A DNA stretch of 64,000 nucleotides, taken from NCBI GenBank assembly GCA_964035015.1, contig OZ036013.1:11163266-11227265 (forward strand), read 5' to 3'. This document shows, in pieces, positions 52,211 to 64,000 of this stretch. A program made the translations under genes and the position numbers. The first letter of the stretch is position 1. Every line of letters starts with the position of its first letter. The notes beneath the pieces were generated by a model that saw nothing but the letters and a program-made list of their open reading frames with translations, had not been told where the DNA came from and made no database searches. This stretch comes from Corallium rubrum. Taxonomy: Eukaryota > Cnidaria > Anthozoa > Scleralcyonacea > Coralliidae.

Positions 52211-55200
52211 GATTTGTTGCGATTTGTTGTGATTTGTTGTGATTTGTTGCGATTTGTTGCGATTTGTTGTGATTTGTTGTGGTTTGTTGCGATTTGTTGC
52301 GATTTGTTGCGATTTGTTGCGATTTGTTGCGATTTGTTGCGATTTGTTGTGATTTGTTGCGATTTGTTGCGATTTGTTGCGATTTGTTGCGATTTGTTGT
52401 GATTTGTTGCGATTTGTTGCGATTTGTTGCGATTTGTTGCGATTTGTTGTGATTTGTTGCGATTTGTTGCGATTTGTTGTGATTTGTTGCGATTTGTTGC
52501 GATTTGTTGTGATTTGTTGTGATTTGTTGCGATTTGTTGCGATTTGTTGCGATTTGTTGTGATTTGTTGCGATTTGTTGCGATTTGTTGCGATTTGTTGC
52601 GATTTGTTGTGATTTGTTGTGATTTGTTGCGATTTGTTGCGATTTGTTGCGATTTGTTGTGATTTGTTGTGATTTGTTGATTTGTTGCGATTTGTTGCGA
52701 TTTGTTGCGATTTGTTGCGATTTGTTGCGATTTGTTGCGATTTGTTGCGATTTGTTGTGATTTGTTGCGATTTGTTGCGATTTGTTGTGATTTGTTGTGA
52801 TTTGTTGCGATTTGTTGCGATTTGTTGCGATTTGTTGTGATTTGTTGCGATTTGTTGTGATTTGTTGCGATTTGTTGCGATTTGTTGCGATTTGTTGCGA
52901 TTTGTTGCGATTTGTTGCGATTTGTTGCGATTTGTTGCGATTTGTTGTGATTTGTTGCGATTTGTTGCGATTTGTTGTGATTTGTTGCGATTTGTTGCGA
53001 TTTGTTGCGATTTGTTGCGATTTGTTGCGATTTGTTGCGATTTGTTGCGATTTGTTGTGATTTGTTGCGATTTGTTGTGATTTGTTGCGATTTGTTGTGA
53101 TTTGTTGCGATTTGTTGCGATTTGTTGCGATTTGTTGTGATTTGTTGCGATTTGTTGCGATTTGTTGTGATTTGTTGCGATTTGTTGCGATTTGTTGCGA
53201 TTTGTTGTGATTTGTTGCGATTTGTTGTGATTTGTTGCGATTTGTTGTGATTTGTTGCGATTTGTTGCGATTTGTTGTGATTTGTTGTGATTTGTTGCGA
53301 TTTGTTGTGATTTGTTGCGATTTGTTGTGATTTGTTGCGATTTGTTGCGATTTGTTGCGATTTGTTGCGATTTGTTGCGATTTGTTGCGATTTGTTGCGA
53401 TTTGTTGTGATTTGTTGCGATTTGTTGTGATTTGTTGCGATTTGTTGTGATTTGTTGCGATTTGTTGTGATTTGTTGCGATTTGTTGTGATTTGTTGTGA
53501 TTTGTTGCGATTTGTTGCGATTTGTTGCGATTTGTTGTGATTTGTTGTGATTTGTTGCGATTTGTTGTGATTTGTTGCGATTTGTTGCGATTTGTTGCGA
53601 TTTGTTGTGATTTGTTGCGATTTGTTGCGATTTGTTGCGATTTGTTGCGATTTGTTGCGATTTGTTGCGATTTGTTGCGATTTGTTGCGATTTGTTGTGA
53701 TTTGTTGCGATTTGTTGCGATTTGTTGTGATTTGTTGCGATTTGTTGTGATTTGTTGCGATTTGTTGCGATTTGTTGCGATTTGTTGCGATTTGTTGTGA
53801 TTTGTTGCGATTTGTTGCGATTTGTTGCGATTTGTTGCGATTTGTTGCGATTTGTTGCGATTTGTTGCGATTTGTTGCGATTTGTTGTGATTTGTTGTGA
53901 TTTGTTGCGATTTGTTGCGATTTGTTGTGATTTGTTGCGATTTGTTGTGATTTGTTGCGATTTGTTGCGATTTGTTGCGATTTGTTGCGATTTGTTGCGA
54001 TTTGTTGTGATTTGTTGTGATTTGTTGCGATTTGTTGCGATTTGTTGTGATTTGTTGCGATTTGTTGCGATTTGTTGCGATTTGTTGCGATTTGTTGCGA
54101 TTTGTTGTGATTTGTTGCGATTTGTTGCGATTTGTTGTGATTTGTTGCGATTTGTTGCGATTTGTTGCGATTTGTTGCGATTTGTTGCGATTTGTTGCGA
54201 TTTGTTGTGATTTGTTGTGATTTGTTGCGATTTGTTGCGATTTGTTGTGATTTGTTGCGATTTGTTGTGATTTGTTGCGATTTGTTGCGATTTGTTGTGA
54301 TTTGTTGTGATTTGTTGCGATTTGTTGTGATTTGTTGCGATTTGTTGCGATTTGTTGCGATTTGTTGCGATTTGTTGCGATTTGTTGTGATTTGTTGCGA
54401 TTTGTTGCGATTTGTTGTGATTTGTTGCGATTTGTTGTGATTTGTTGCGATTTGTTGCGATTTGTTGCGATTTGTTGCGATTTGTTGCGATTTGTTGCGA
54501 TTTGTTGTGATTTGTTGCGATTTGTTGTGATTTGTTGCGATTTGTTGCGATTTGTTGTGATTTGTTGCGATTTGTTGCGATTTGTTGTGATTTGTTGCGA
54601 TTTGTTGCGATTTGTTGCGATTTGTTGCGATTTGTTGTTGCGATTTGTTGCGATTTGTTGCGATTTGTTGCGATTTGTTGCGATTTGTTGTGATTTGTTG
54701 TGATTTGTTGTGATTTGTTGCGATTTGTTGCGATTTGTTGCGATTTGTTGCGATTTGTTGTGATTTGTTGCGATTTGTTGCGATTTGTTGCGATTTGTTG
54801 CGATTTGTTGCGATTTGTTGTGATTTGTTGTGATTTGTTGCGATTTGTTGCGATTTGTTGTGATTTGTTGCGATTTGTTGCGATTTGTTGCGATTTGTTG
54901 CGATTTGTTGTGATTTGTTGCGATTTGTTGCGATTTGTTGCGATTTGTTGTGATTTGTTGCGATTTGTTGCGATTTGTTGCGATTTGTTGCGATTTGTTG
55001 CGATTTGTTGCGATTTGTTGTGATTTGTTGCGATTTGTTGCGATTTGTTGCGATTGGTTGCGATTGGTTGTGATTTGTTGCGATTTGTTGCGATTTGTTG
55101 CGATTTGTTGCGATTTGTTGTGATTTGTTGCGATTTGTTGCGATTTGTTGTGATTTGTTGCGATTTGTTGCGATTTGTTGTGATTTGTTGTGATTTGTTG

Positions 55201-58200
55201 CGATTTGTTGCGATTTGTTGTGATTTGTTGCGATTTGTTGTGATTTGTTGCGATTTGTTGCGATTTGTTGCGATTTGTTGCGATTTGTTGTGATTTGTTG
55301 CGATTTGTTGCGATTTGTTGCGATTTGTTGCGATTTGTTGTGATTTGTTGCGATTTGTTGTGATTTGTTGCGATTTGTTGCGATTTGTTGCGATTTGTTG
55401 CGATTTGTTGCGATTTGTTGCGATTTGTTGCGATTTGTTGCGATTTGTTGCGATTTGTTGTGATTTGTTGTGATTTGTTGCGATTTGTTGCGATTTGTTG
55501 CGATTTGTTGTGATTTGTTGCGATTTGTTGTGATTTGTTGCGATTTGTTGCGATTTGTTGCGATTTGTTGCGATTTGTTGCGATTTGTTGCGATTTGTTG
55601 CGATTTGTTGTGCGATTTGTTGCGATTTGTTGCGATTTGTTGCGATTTGTTGTGATTTGTTGCGATTTGTTGTGATTTGTTGCGATTTGTTGTGATTTGT
55701 TGCGATTTGTTGCGATTTGTTGCGATTTGTTGCGATTTGTTGTGATTTGTTGCGATTTGTTGCGATTTGTTGTGATTTGTTGCGATTTGTTGCGATTTGT
55801 TGCGATTTGTTGCGATTTGTTGCGATTTGTTGCGATTTGTTGCGATTTGTTGTGATTTGTTGCGATTTGTTGTGATTTGTTGCGATTTGTTGTGATTTGT
55901 TGCGATTTGTTGCGATTTGTTGCGATTTGTTGTGATTTGTTGCGATTTGTTGCGATTTGTTGTGATTTGTTGCGATTTGTTGCGATTTGTTGCGATTTGT
56001 TGTGATTTGTTGCGATTTGTTGTGATTTGTTGCGATTTGTTGGGATTTGTTGCGATTTGTTGCGATTTGTTGTGATTTGTTGTGATTTGTTGCGATTTGT
56101 TGTGATTTGTTGCGATTTGTTGTGATTTGTTGCGATTTGTTGCGATTTGTTGCGATTTGTTGCGATTTGTTGCGATTTGTTGCGATTTGTTGCGATTTGT
56201 TGCGATTTGTTGTGATTTGTTGCGATTTGTTGTGATTTGTTGCGATTTGTTGTGATTTGTTGCGATTTGTTGTGATTTGTTGCGATTTGTTGTGATTTGT
56301 TGTGATTTGTTGCGATTTGTTGCGATTTGTTGCGATTTGTTGTGATTTGTTGTGATTTGTTGCGATTTGTTGTGATTTGTTGCGATTTGTTGCGATTTGT
56401 TGCGATTTGTTGTGATTTGTTGCGATTTGTTGCGATTTGTTGCGATTTGTTGCGATTTGTTGCGATTTGTTGCGATTTGTTGCGATTTGTTGCGATTTGT
56501 TGTGATTTGTTGCGATTTGTTGCGATTTGTTGCGATTTGTTGTGATTTGTTGCGATTTGTTGTGATTTGTTGCGATTTGTTGCGATTTGTTGCGATTTGT
56601 TGTGATTTGTTGCGATTTGTTGTGATTTGTTGCGATTTGTTGTGATTTGTTGCGATTTGTTGCGATTGGTTGTGATTTGTTGTGATTTGTTGCGATTTGT
56701 TGTGATTTGTTGCGATTTGTTGCGATTTGTTGCGATTTGTTGCGATTTGTTGCGATTGGTTGTGATTTGTTGCGATTTGTTGCGATTTGTTGCGATTTGT
56801 TGCGATTTGTTGTGATTTGTTGCGATTTGTTGCGATTTGTTGCGATTTGTTGCGATTTGTTGCGATTTGTTGTGATTTGTTGCGATTTGTTGCGATTTGT
56901 TGCGATTTGTTGCGATTTGTTGTGATTTGTTGCGATTTGTTGCGATTTGTTGTGATTTGTTGCGATTTGTTGTGATTTGTTGCGATTTGTTGCGATTTGT
57001 TGCGATTTGTTGCGATTTGTTGCGATTTGTTGCGATTTGTTGCGATTTGTTGCGATTTGTTGCGATTTGTTGCGATTTGTTGCGATTTGTTGTGATTTGT
57101 TGTGATTTGTTGCGATTTGTTGCGATTTGTTGTGATTTGTTGTGATTTGTTGCGATTTGTTGCGATTTGTTGCGATTTGTTGCGATTTGTTGCGATTTGT
57201 TGCGATTTGTTGCGATTTGTTGCGATTTGTTGCGATTTGTTGATTTGTTGCGATTTGTTGCGATTTGTTGCGATTTGTTGCGATTTGTTGCGATTTGTTG
57301 TGATTTGTTGCGATTTGTTGTGATTTGTTGCGATTTGTTGTGATTTGTTGCGATTTGTTGCGATTTGTTGTGATTTGTTGCGATTTGTTGCGATTTGTTG
57401 TGATTTGTTGCGATTTGTTGCGATTTGTTGCGATTTGTTGCGATTTGTTGCGATTTGTTGTGATTTGTTGCGATTTGTTGCGATTTGTTGCGATTTGTTG
57501 CGATTTGTTGTGATTTGTTGCGATTTGTTGCGATTTGTTGCGATTTGTTGCGATTTGTTGTGATTTGTTGCGATTTGTTGCGATTTGTTGCGATTTGTTG
57601 CGATTTGTTGTGATTTGTTGCGATTTGTTGCGATTTGTTGTGATTTGTTGCGATTTGTTGTGATTTGTTGCGATTTGTTGCGATTTGTTGCGATTTGTTG
57701 CGATTTGTTGCGATTTGTTGCGATTTGTTGCGATTTGTTGCGATTTGTTGCGATTTGTTGTGATTTGTTGTGATTTGTTGTGATTTGTTGCGATTTGTTG
57801 CGATTTGTTGTGATTTGTTGCGATTTGTTGCGATTTGTTGTGATTTGTTGCGATTTGTTGCGATTTGTTGCGATTTGTTGCGATTTGTTGCGATTTGTTG
57901 TGATTTGTTGCGATTTGTTGCGATTTGTTGTGATTTGTTGCGATTTGTTGCGATTTGTTGCGATTTGTTGCGATTTGTTGTGATTTGTTGCGATTTGTTG
58001 CGATTTGTTGCGATTTGTTGCGATTTGTTGCGATTTGTTGCGATTTGTTGCGATTTGTTGCGATTTGTTGCGATTTGTTGCGATTTGTTGCGATTTGTTG
58101 CGATTTGTTGTGATTTGTTGTGATTTGTTGTGATTTGTTGCGATTTGTTGCGATTTGTTGTGATTTGTTGCGATTTGTTGTGATTTGTTGCGATTTGTTG

Positions 58201-61200
58201 CGATTTGTTGCGATTTGTTGCGATTTGTTGCGATTTGTTGCGATTTGTTGTGATTTGTTGTGATTTGTTGCGATTTGTTGCGATTTGTTGTGATTTGTTG
58301 CGATTTGTTGCGATTTGTTGCGATTTGTTGCGATTTGTTGTGATTTGTTGCGATTTGTTGCGATTTGTTGCGATTTGTTGTGATTTGTTGATTTGTTGCG
58401 ATTTGTTGCGATTTGTTGCGATTTGTTGCGATTTGTTGCGATTTGTTGCGATTTGTTGCGATTTGTTGCGATTTGTTGCGATTTGTTGTGATTTGTTGCG
58501 ATTTGTTGCGATTTGTTGTGATTTGTTGCGATTTGTTGTGATTTGTTGCGATTTGTTGTGATTTGTTGTGATTTGTTGCGATTTGTTGCGATTTGTTGCG
58601 ATTTGTTGCGATTTGTTGCGATTTGTTGTGATTTGTTGCGATTTGTTGCGATTTGTTGCGATTTGTTGCGATTTGTTGTGATTTGTTGCGATTTGTTGCG
58701 ATTTGTTGCGATTTGTTGCGATTTGTTGTGATTTGTTGCGATTTGTTGCGATTTGTTGCGATTTGTTGCGATTTGTTGCGATTTGTTGTGATTTGTTGCG
58801 ATTTGTTGCGATTTGTTGCGATTTGTTGCGATTTGTTGTGATTTGTTGCGATTTGTTGCGATTTGTTGTGATTTGTTGCGATTTGTTGCGATTTGTTGCG
58901 ATTTGTTGCGATTTGTTGCGATTTGTTGCGATTTGTTGTGATTTGTTGCGATTTGTTGCGATTTGTTGCGATTTGTTGCGATTTGTTGCGATTTGTTGTG
59001 ATTTGTTGCGATTTGTTGCGATTTGTTGCGATTTGTTGCGATTTGTTGTGATTTGTTGCGATTTGTTGCGATTTGTTGTGATTTGTTGCGATTTGTTGTG
59101 ATTTGTTGCGATTTGTTGCGATTTGTTGTGATTTGTTGCGATTTGTTGTGATTTGTTGCGATTTGTTGTGATTTGTTGCGATTTGTTGCGATTTGTTGTG
59201 ATTTGTTGCGATTTGTTGCGATTTGTTGTGATTTGTTGCGATTTGTTGCGATTTGTTGCGATTTGTTGTGATTTGTTGTGATTTGTTGTGATTTGTTGCG
59301 ATTTGTTGCGATTTGTTGTGATTTGTTGCGATTTGTTGTGATTTGTTGCGATTTGTTGTGATTTGTTGCGATTTGTTGCGATTTGTTGTGATTTGTTGCG
59401 ATTTGTTGCGATTTGTTGTGATTTGTTGCGATTTGTTGCGATTTGTTGCGATTTGTTGTGATTTGTTGTGATTTGTTGCGATTTGTTGCGATTTGTTGTG
59501 ATTTGTTGTGATTTGTTGCGATTTGTTGCGATTTGTTGCGATTTGTTGCGATTTGTTGCGATTTGTTGCGATTTGTTGCGATTTGTTGCGATTTGTTGCG
59601 ATTTGTTGCGATTTGTTGCGATTTGTTGCGATTTGTTGCGATTTGTTGTGATTTGTTGCGATTTGTTGCGATTTGTTGTGATTTGTTGCGATTTGTTGTG
59701 ATTTGTTGCGATTTGTTATGATTTGTTGCGATTTGTTGCGATTTGTTGTGATTTGTTGCGATTTGTTGCGATTTGTTGTGATTTGTTGCGATTTGTTGCG
59801 ATTTGTTGCGATTTGTTGCGATTTGTTGCGATTTGTTGTGATTTGTTGCGATTTGTTGCGATTTGTTGCGATTTGTTGCGATTTGTTGTGATTTGTTGCG
59901 ATTTGTTGCGATTTGTTGCGATTTGTTGCGATTTGTTGTGATTTGTTGCGATTTGTTGCGATTTGTTGCGATTTGTTGTGATTTGTTGCGATTTGTTGCG
60001 ATTTGTTGTGATTTGTTGCGATTTGTTGCGATTTGTTGTGATTTGTTGCGATTTGTTGCGATTTGTTGCGATTTGTTGTGATTTGTTGTGATTTGTTGCG
60101 ATTTGTTGCGATTTGTTGTGATTTGTTGCGATTTGTTGCGATTTGTTGCGATTTGTTGCGATTTGTTGCGATTTGTTGCGATTTCTTGCGATTTGTTGCG
60201 ATTTGTTGCGATTTGTTGCGATTTGTTGTGATTTGTTGCGATTTGTTGCGATTTGTTGTGATTTGTTGCGATTTGTTGCGATTTGTTGCGATTTGTTGTG
60301 ATTTGTTGCGATTTGTTGTGATTTGTTGCGATTTGTTGTGATTTGTTGCGATTTGTTGCGATTTGTTGTGATTTGTTGTGATTTGTTGCGATTTGTTGTG
60401 ATTTGTTGCGATTTGTTGCGATTTGTTGCGATTTGTTGCGATTTGTTGCGATTTGTTGCGATTTGTTGCGATTTGTTGCGATTTGTTGCGATTTGTTGCG
60501 ATTTGTTGCGATTTGTTGCGATTTGTTGTGATTTGTTGCGATTTGTTGTGATTTGTTGCGATTTGTTGCGATTTGTTGCGATTTGTTGCGATTTGTTGCG
60601 ATTTGTTGCGATTTGTTGTGATTTGTTGCGATTTGTTGCGATTTGTTGTGATTTGTTGCGATTTGTTGCGATTTGTTGCGATTTGTTGCGATTTGTTGCG
60701 ATTTGTTGCGATTTGTTGCGATTTGTTGTGATTTGTTGCGATTTGTTGTGATTTGTTGCGATTTGTTGTGATTTGTTGCGATTTGTTGCGATTTGTTGCG
60801 ATTTGTTGTGATTTGTTGCGATTTGTTGCGATTTGTTGTGATTTGTTGCGATTTGTTGCGATTTGTTGCGATATGTTGTGATTTGTTGCGATTTGTTGTG
60901 ATTTGTTGCGATTTGATGTGATTTGTTGCGATTTGTTGCGATTTGTTGTGATTTGTTGTGATTTGTGGCGATTTGTTGTGATTTGTTGCGATTTGTTGTG
61001 ATTTGTTGCGATTTGTTGCGATTTGTTGCGATTTGTTGCGATTTGTTGCGATTTGTTGCGATTTGTTGCGATTTGTTGTGATTTGTTGCGATTTGTTGTG
61101 ATTTGTTGCGATTTGTTGTGATTTGTTGCGATTTGTTGTGATTTGTTGCGATTTGTTGTGATTTGTTGTGATTTGTTGCGATTTGTTGCGATTTGTTGCG

Positions 61201-64000
61201 ATTTGTTGTGATTTGTTGCGATTTGTTGCGATTTGTTGTGATTTGTTGCGATTTGTTGCGATTTGTTGTGATTTGTTGTGATTTGTTGCGATTTGTTGCG
61301 ATTTGTTGCGATTTGTTGCGATTTGTTGTGATTTGTTGCGATTTGTTGCGATTTGTTGTGATTTGTTGCGATTTGTTGCGATTTGTTGCGATTTGTTGTG
61401 ATTTGTTGCGATTTGTTGTGATTTGTTGCGATTTGTTGCGATTTGTTGCGATTTGTTGTGATTTGTTGCGATTTGTTGTGATTTGTTGCGATTTGTTGTG
61501 ATTTGTTGCGATTTGTTGCGATTTGTTGCGATTTGTTGTGATTTGTTGCGATTTGTTGTGATTTGTTGCGATTTGTTGCGATTTGTTGCGATTTGTTGCG
61601 ATTTGTTGCGATTTGTTGTGATTTGTTGCGATTTGTTGCGATTTGTTGTGATTTGTTGCGATTTGTTGTGATTTGTTGCGATTTGTTGCGATTTGTTGCG
61701 ATTTGTTGCGATTTGTTGCGATTTGTTGTGATTTGTTGCGATTTGTTGCGATTTGTTGCGATTTGTTGCGATTTGTTGTGATTTGTTGCGATTTGTTGCG
61801 ATTTGTTGTGATTTGTTGCGATTTGTTATGATTTGTTGCGATTTGTTGCGATTTGTTGCGATTTGTTGCGATTTGTTGCGATTTGTTGCGATTTGTTGCG
61901 ATTTGTTGCGATTTGTTGCGATTTGTTGCGATTTGTTGCGATTTGTTGTGATTTGTTACGATTTGTTGCGATTTGTTGCGATTTGTTGTGGTTTGTTGTG
62001 GTTTGTTGCGATTTGTTGCGATTTGTTGCGATTTGTTGCGATTTGTTGCGATTTGTTGCGATTTGTTGCGATTTGTTGCGATTTGTTGCGATTTGTTGCG
62101 ATTTGTTGCGATTTGTTGCGATTTGTTGTGATTTGTTGCGATTTGTTGCGATTTGTTGTGATTTGTTGCGATTTGTTGTGATTTGTTGCGATTTGTTGTG
62201 ATTTGTTGCGATTTGTTGCGATTGGTTGTGATTTGTTGCGATTTGTTGCGATTTGTTGTGATTTGTTGCGATTTGTTGCGATTTGTTGCGATTTGTTGCG
62301 ATTTGTTGCGATTTGTTGCGATTTGTTGTGATTTGTTGCGATTTGTTGCGATTTGTTGCGATTTGTTGCGATTTGTTGTGATTTGTTGCGATTTGTTGCG
62401 ATTTGTTGCGATTTGTTGCGATTTGTTGTGATTTGTTGCGATTTGTTGCGATTTGTTGCGATTTGTTGCGATTTGTTGTGATTTGTTGCGATTTGTTGCG
62501 ATTTGTTGTGATTTGTTGCGATTTGTTATGATTTGTTGCGATTTGTTGCGATTTGTTGCGATTTGTTGCGATTTGTTGCGATTTGTTGCGATTTGTTGCG
62601 ATTTGTTGCGATTTGTTGCGATTTGTTGTGATTTGTTGCGATTTGTTGTGATTTGTTGCGATTTGTTGCGATTTGTTGTGATTTGTTGCGATTTGTTGCG
62701 ATTTGTTGTGATTTGTTGCGATTTGTTGCGATTTGTTGCGATTTGTTGCGATTTGTTGCGATTTGTTGTGATTTGTTGCGATTTGTTGCGATTTGTTGTG
62801 ATTTGTTGCGATTTGTTGCGATTTGTTGCGATTTGTTGCGATTTGTTGTGATTTGTTGCGATTTGTTGCGATTTGTTGCGATTTGTTGCGATTTGTTGCG
62901 ATTTGTTGCGATTTGTTGCGATTTGTTGCGATTTGTTGCGATTTGTTGCGATTTGTTGCGATTTGTTGCGATTTGTTGTGATTTGTTGTGATTTGTTGTG
63001 ATTTGTTGCGATTTGTTGCGATTTGTTGTGATTTGTTGCGATTTGTTGTGATTTGTTGCGATTTGTTGCGATTTGTTGCGATTTGTTGCGATTTGTTGCG
63101 ATTTGTTGCGATTTGTTGTGATTTGTTGTGATTTGTTGCGATTTGTTGCGATTTGTTGTGATTTGTTGCGATTTGTTGCGATTTGTTGCGATTTGTTGCG
63201 ATTTGTTGTGATTTGTTGTGATTTGTTGCGATTTGTTGCGATTTGTTGTGATTTGTTGTGATTTGTTGCGATTTGTTGCGATTTGTTGCGATTTGTTGCG
63301 ATTTGTTGCGATTTGTTGCGATTTGTTGCGATTTGTTGCGATTTGTTGCGATTTGTTGCGATTTGTTGCGATTTGTTGTGATTTGTTGCGATTTGTTGCG
63401 ATTTGTTGTGATTTGTTGCGATTTGTTGTGATTTGTTGCGATTTGTTGTGATTTGTTGTGATTTGTTGCGATTTGTTGCGATTTGTTGCGATTTGTTGCG
63501 ATTTGTTGCGATTTGTTGTGATTTGTTGCGATTTGTTGCGATTTGTTGCGATTTGTTGCGATTTGTTGTGATTTGTTGCGATTTGTTGCGATTTGTTGCG
63601 ATTTGTTGCGATTTGTTGTGATTTGTTGCGATTTGTTGCGATTTGTTGCGATTTGTTGCGATTTGTTGCGATTTGTTGTGATTTGTTGCGATTTGTTGCG
63701 ATTTGTTGCGATTTGTTGCGATTTGTTGTGATTTGTTGCGATTTGTTGCGATTTGTTGTGATTTGTTGATTTTTGTTGCGATTTGTTGCGATTTGTTGCG
63801 ATTTGTTGCGATTTGTTGCGATTTGTTGTGATTTGTTGCGATTTGTTGCGATTTGTTGCGATTTGTTGCGATTTGTTGCGATTTGTTGTGATTTGTTGCG
63901 ATTTGTTGCGATTTGTTGCGATTTGTTGCGATTTGTTGTGATTTGTTGCGATTTGTTGCGATTTGTTGTGATTTGTTGCGATTTGTTATGATTTGTTGCG
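52211..64000. repeat. Decamer satellite, downstream homogeneous domain, runs off the window
   Basis: About 1180 units, nearly all GATTTGTTGC or GATTTGTTGT. Rare variants include GATTGGTTGC (55051), GATTTGTTAT (59716, 61826, 62526, 63984) and single-unit losses (about 52680, 54640, 55612, 57240, 58390, 63770). The order of C and T units repeats: a run of about 30 units starting near 53281 recurs near 56100 and, in part, near 60970. A block at 57.1-57.6 kb recurs at 59.5-59.9 kb. Confidence 0.97.

Noticed and set aside
15757..63991. Plus-strand open frames with the peptide cycle CDLLRFVAIC, looking like hydrophobic segments
   Set aside because: Same repeat read on the other strand. They begin at TTG rather than ATG and end wherever the T variant creates TGA.
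15742..64000. Telomeric repeat
   Set aside because: The unit is GATTTGTTGC, not TTAGGG or a known variant; no TTAGGG tracts are visible, and the array is interrupted by a LINE.

Overview
This window looks like non-coding, repeat-saturated DNA from an animal genome, most likely a cnidarian (an anthozoan such as a coral). That is an inference from the mobile-element mix (tRNA- and 5S-derived SINEs, a Penelope-like element, a non-LTR retrotransposon of the CR1/L2 kind with an esterase ORF1, many MITEs). No host gene establishes it. No single-copy protein-coding gene is visible.

Layout. Positions 1 to about 15,740 are A+T-rich intergenic DNA built from nested, mostly dead mobile elements. They include a head-to-head tRNA-SINE palindrome (498-1131), Mutator-like MITEs with 9-bp target duplications (1864-2250 and 13547-13606), a TA-flanked MITE (2436-3002), a 5S rRNA-derived SINE (4430-4740), a stack of nested MITEs (4827-5621), several tandem repeats and a pentanucleotide microsatellite. 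A Penelope-like fragment with an inverted tail (12289-12861) and a decayed LINE endonuclease fragment split by a MITE (14505-15300) follow. At 15,742 the sequence changes abruptly into a satellite with a 10-bp unit (GATTTGTTGC and its T variant GATTTGTTGT). This fills the rest of the window, about 44 kb of array, apart from a 200-N assembly gap (42328-42527) and one LINE insertion (48063-52210).

The array has four domains. The first, 15.7-34.4 kb, is divergent, full of variant decamers and phase breaks, and organised in long higher-order repeats, including a block of at least 2.2 kb repeated 12.26 kb away. The second, 34.4-41.3 kb, is almost pure, with C/T at one site as the main variation. 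The third, 41.3-48.06 kb, again shows higher-order repeats of about 390, 1170 and 2070-2090 bp. The fourth, 52.2-64 kb, is near-pure, but its C/T pattern reads like a barcode that reveals duplicated blocks. The unit has no stop codon in any frame, and its T variant makes a stop only on the + strand, so minus-strand open frames of up to 1737 codons arise with no coding meaning.

The LINE is the only substantial real coding sequence. It is 5'-truncated. It encodes ORF1 (coiled coil, basic linker, SGNH esterase) and ORF2 (endonuclease plus reverse transcriptase). The two lie in the same reading frame, separated by a single UGA, and no AUG precedes the endonuclease active site. One frameshift near 51,365 disables ORF2.
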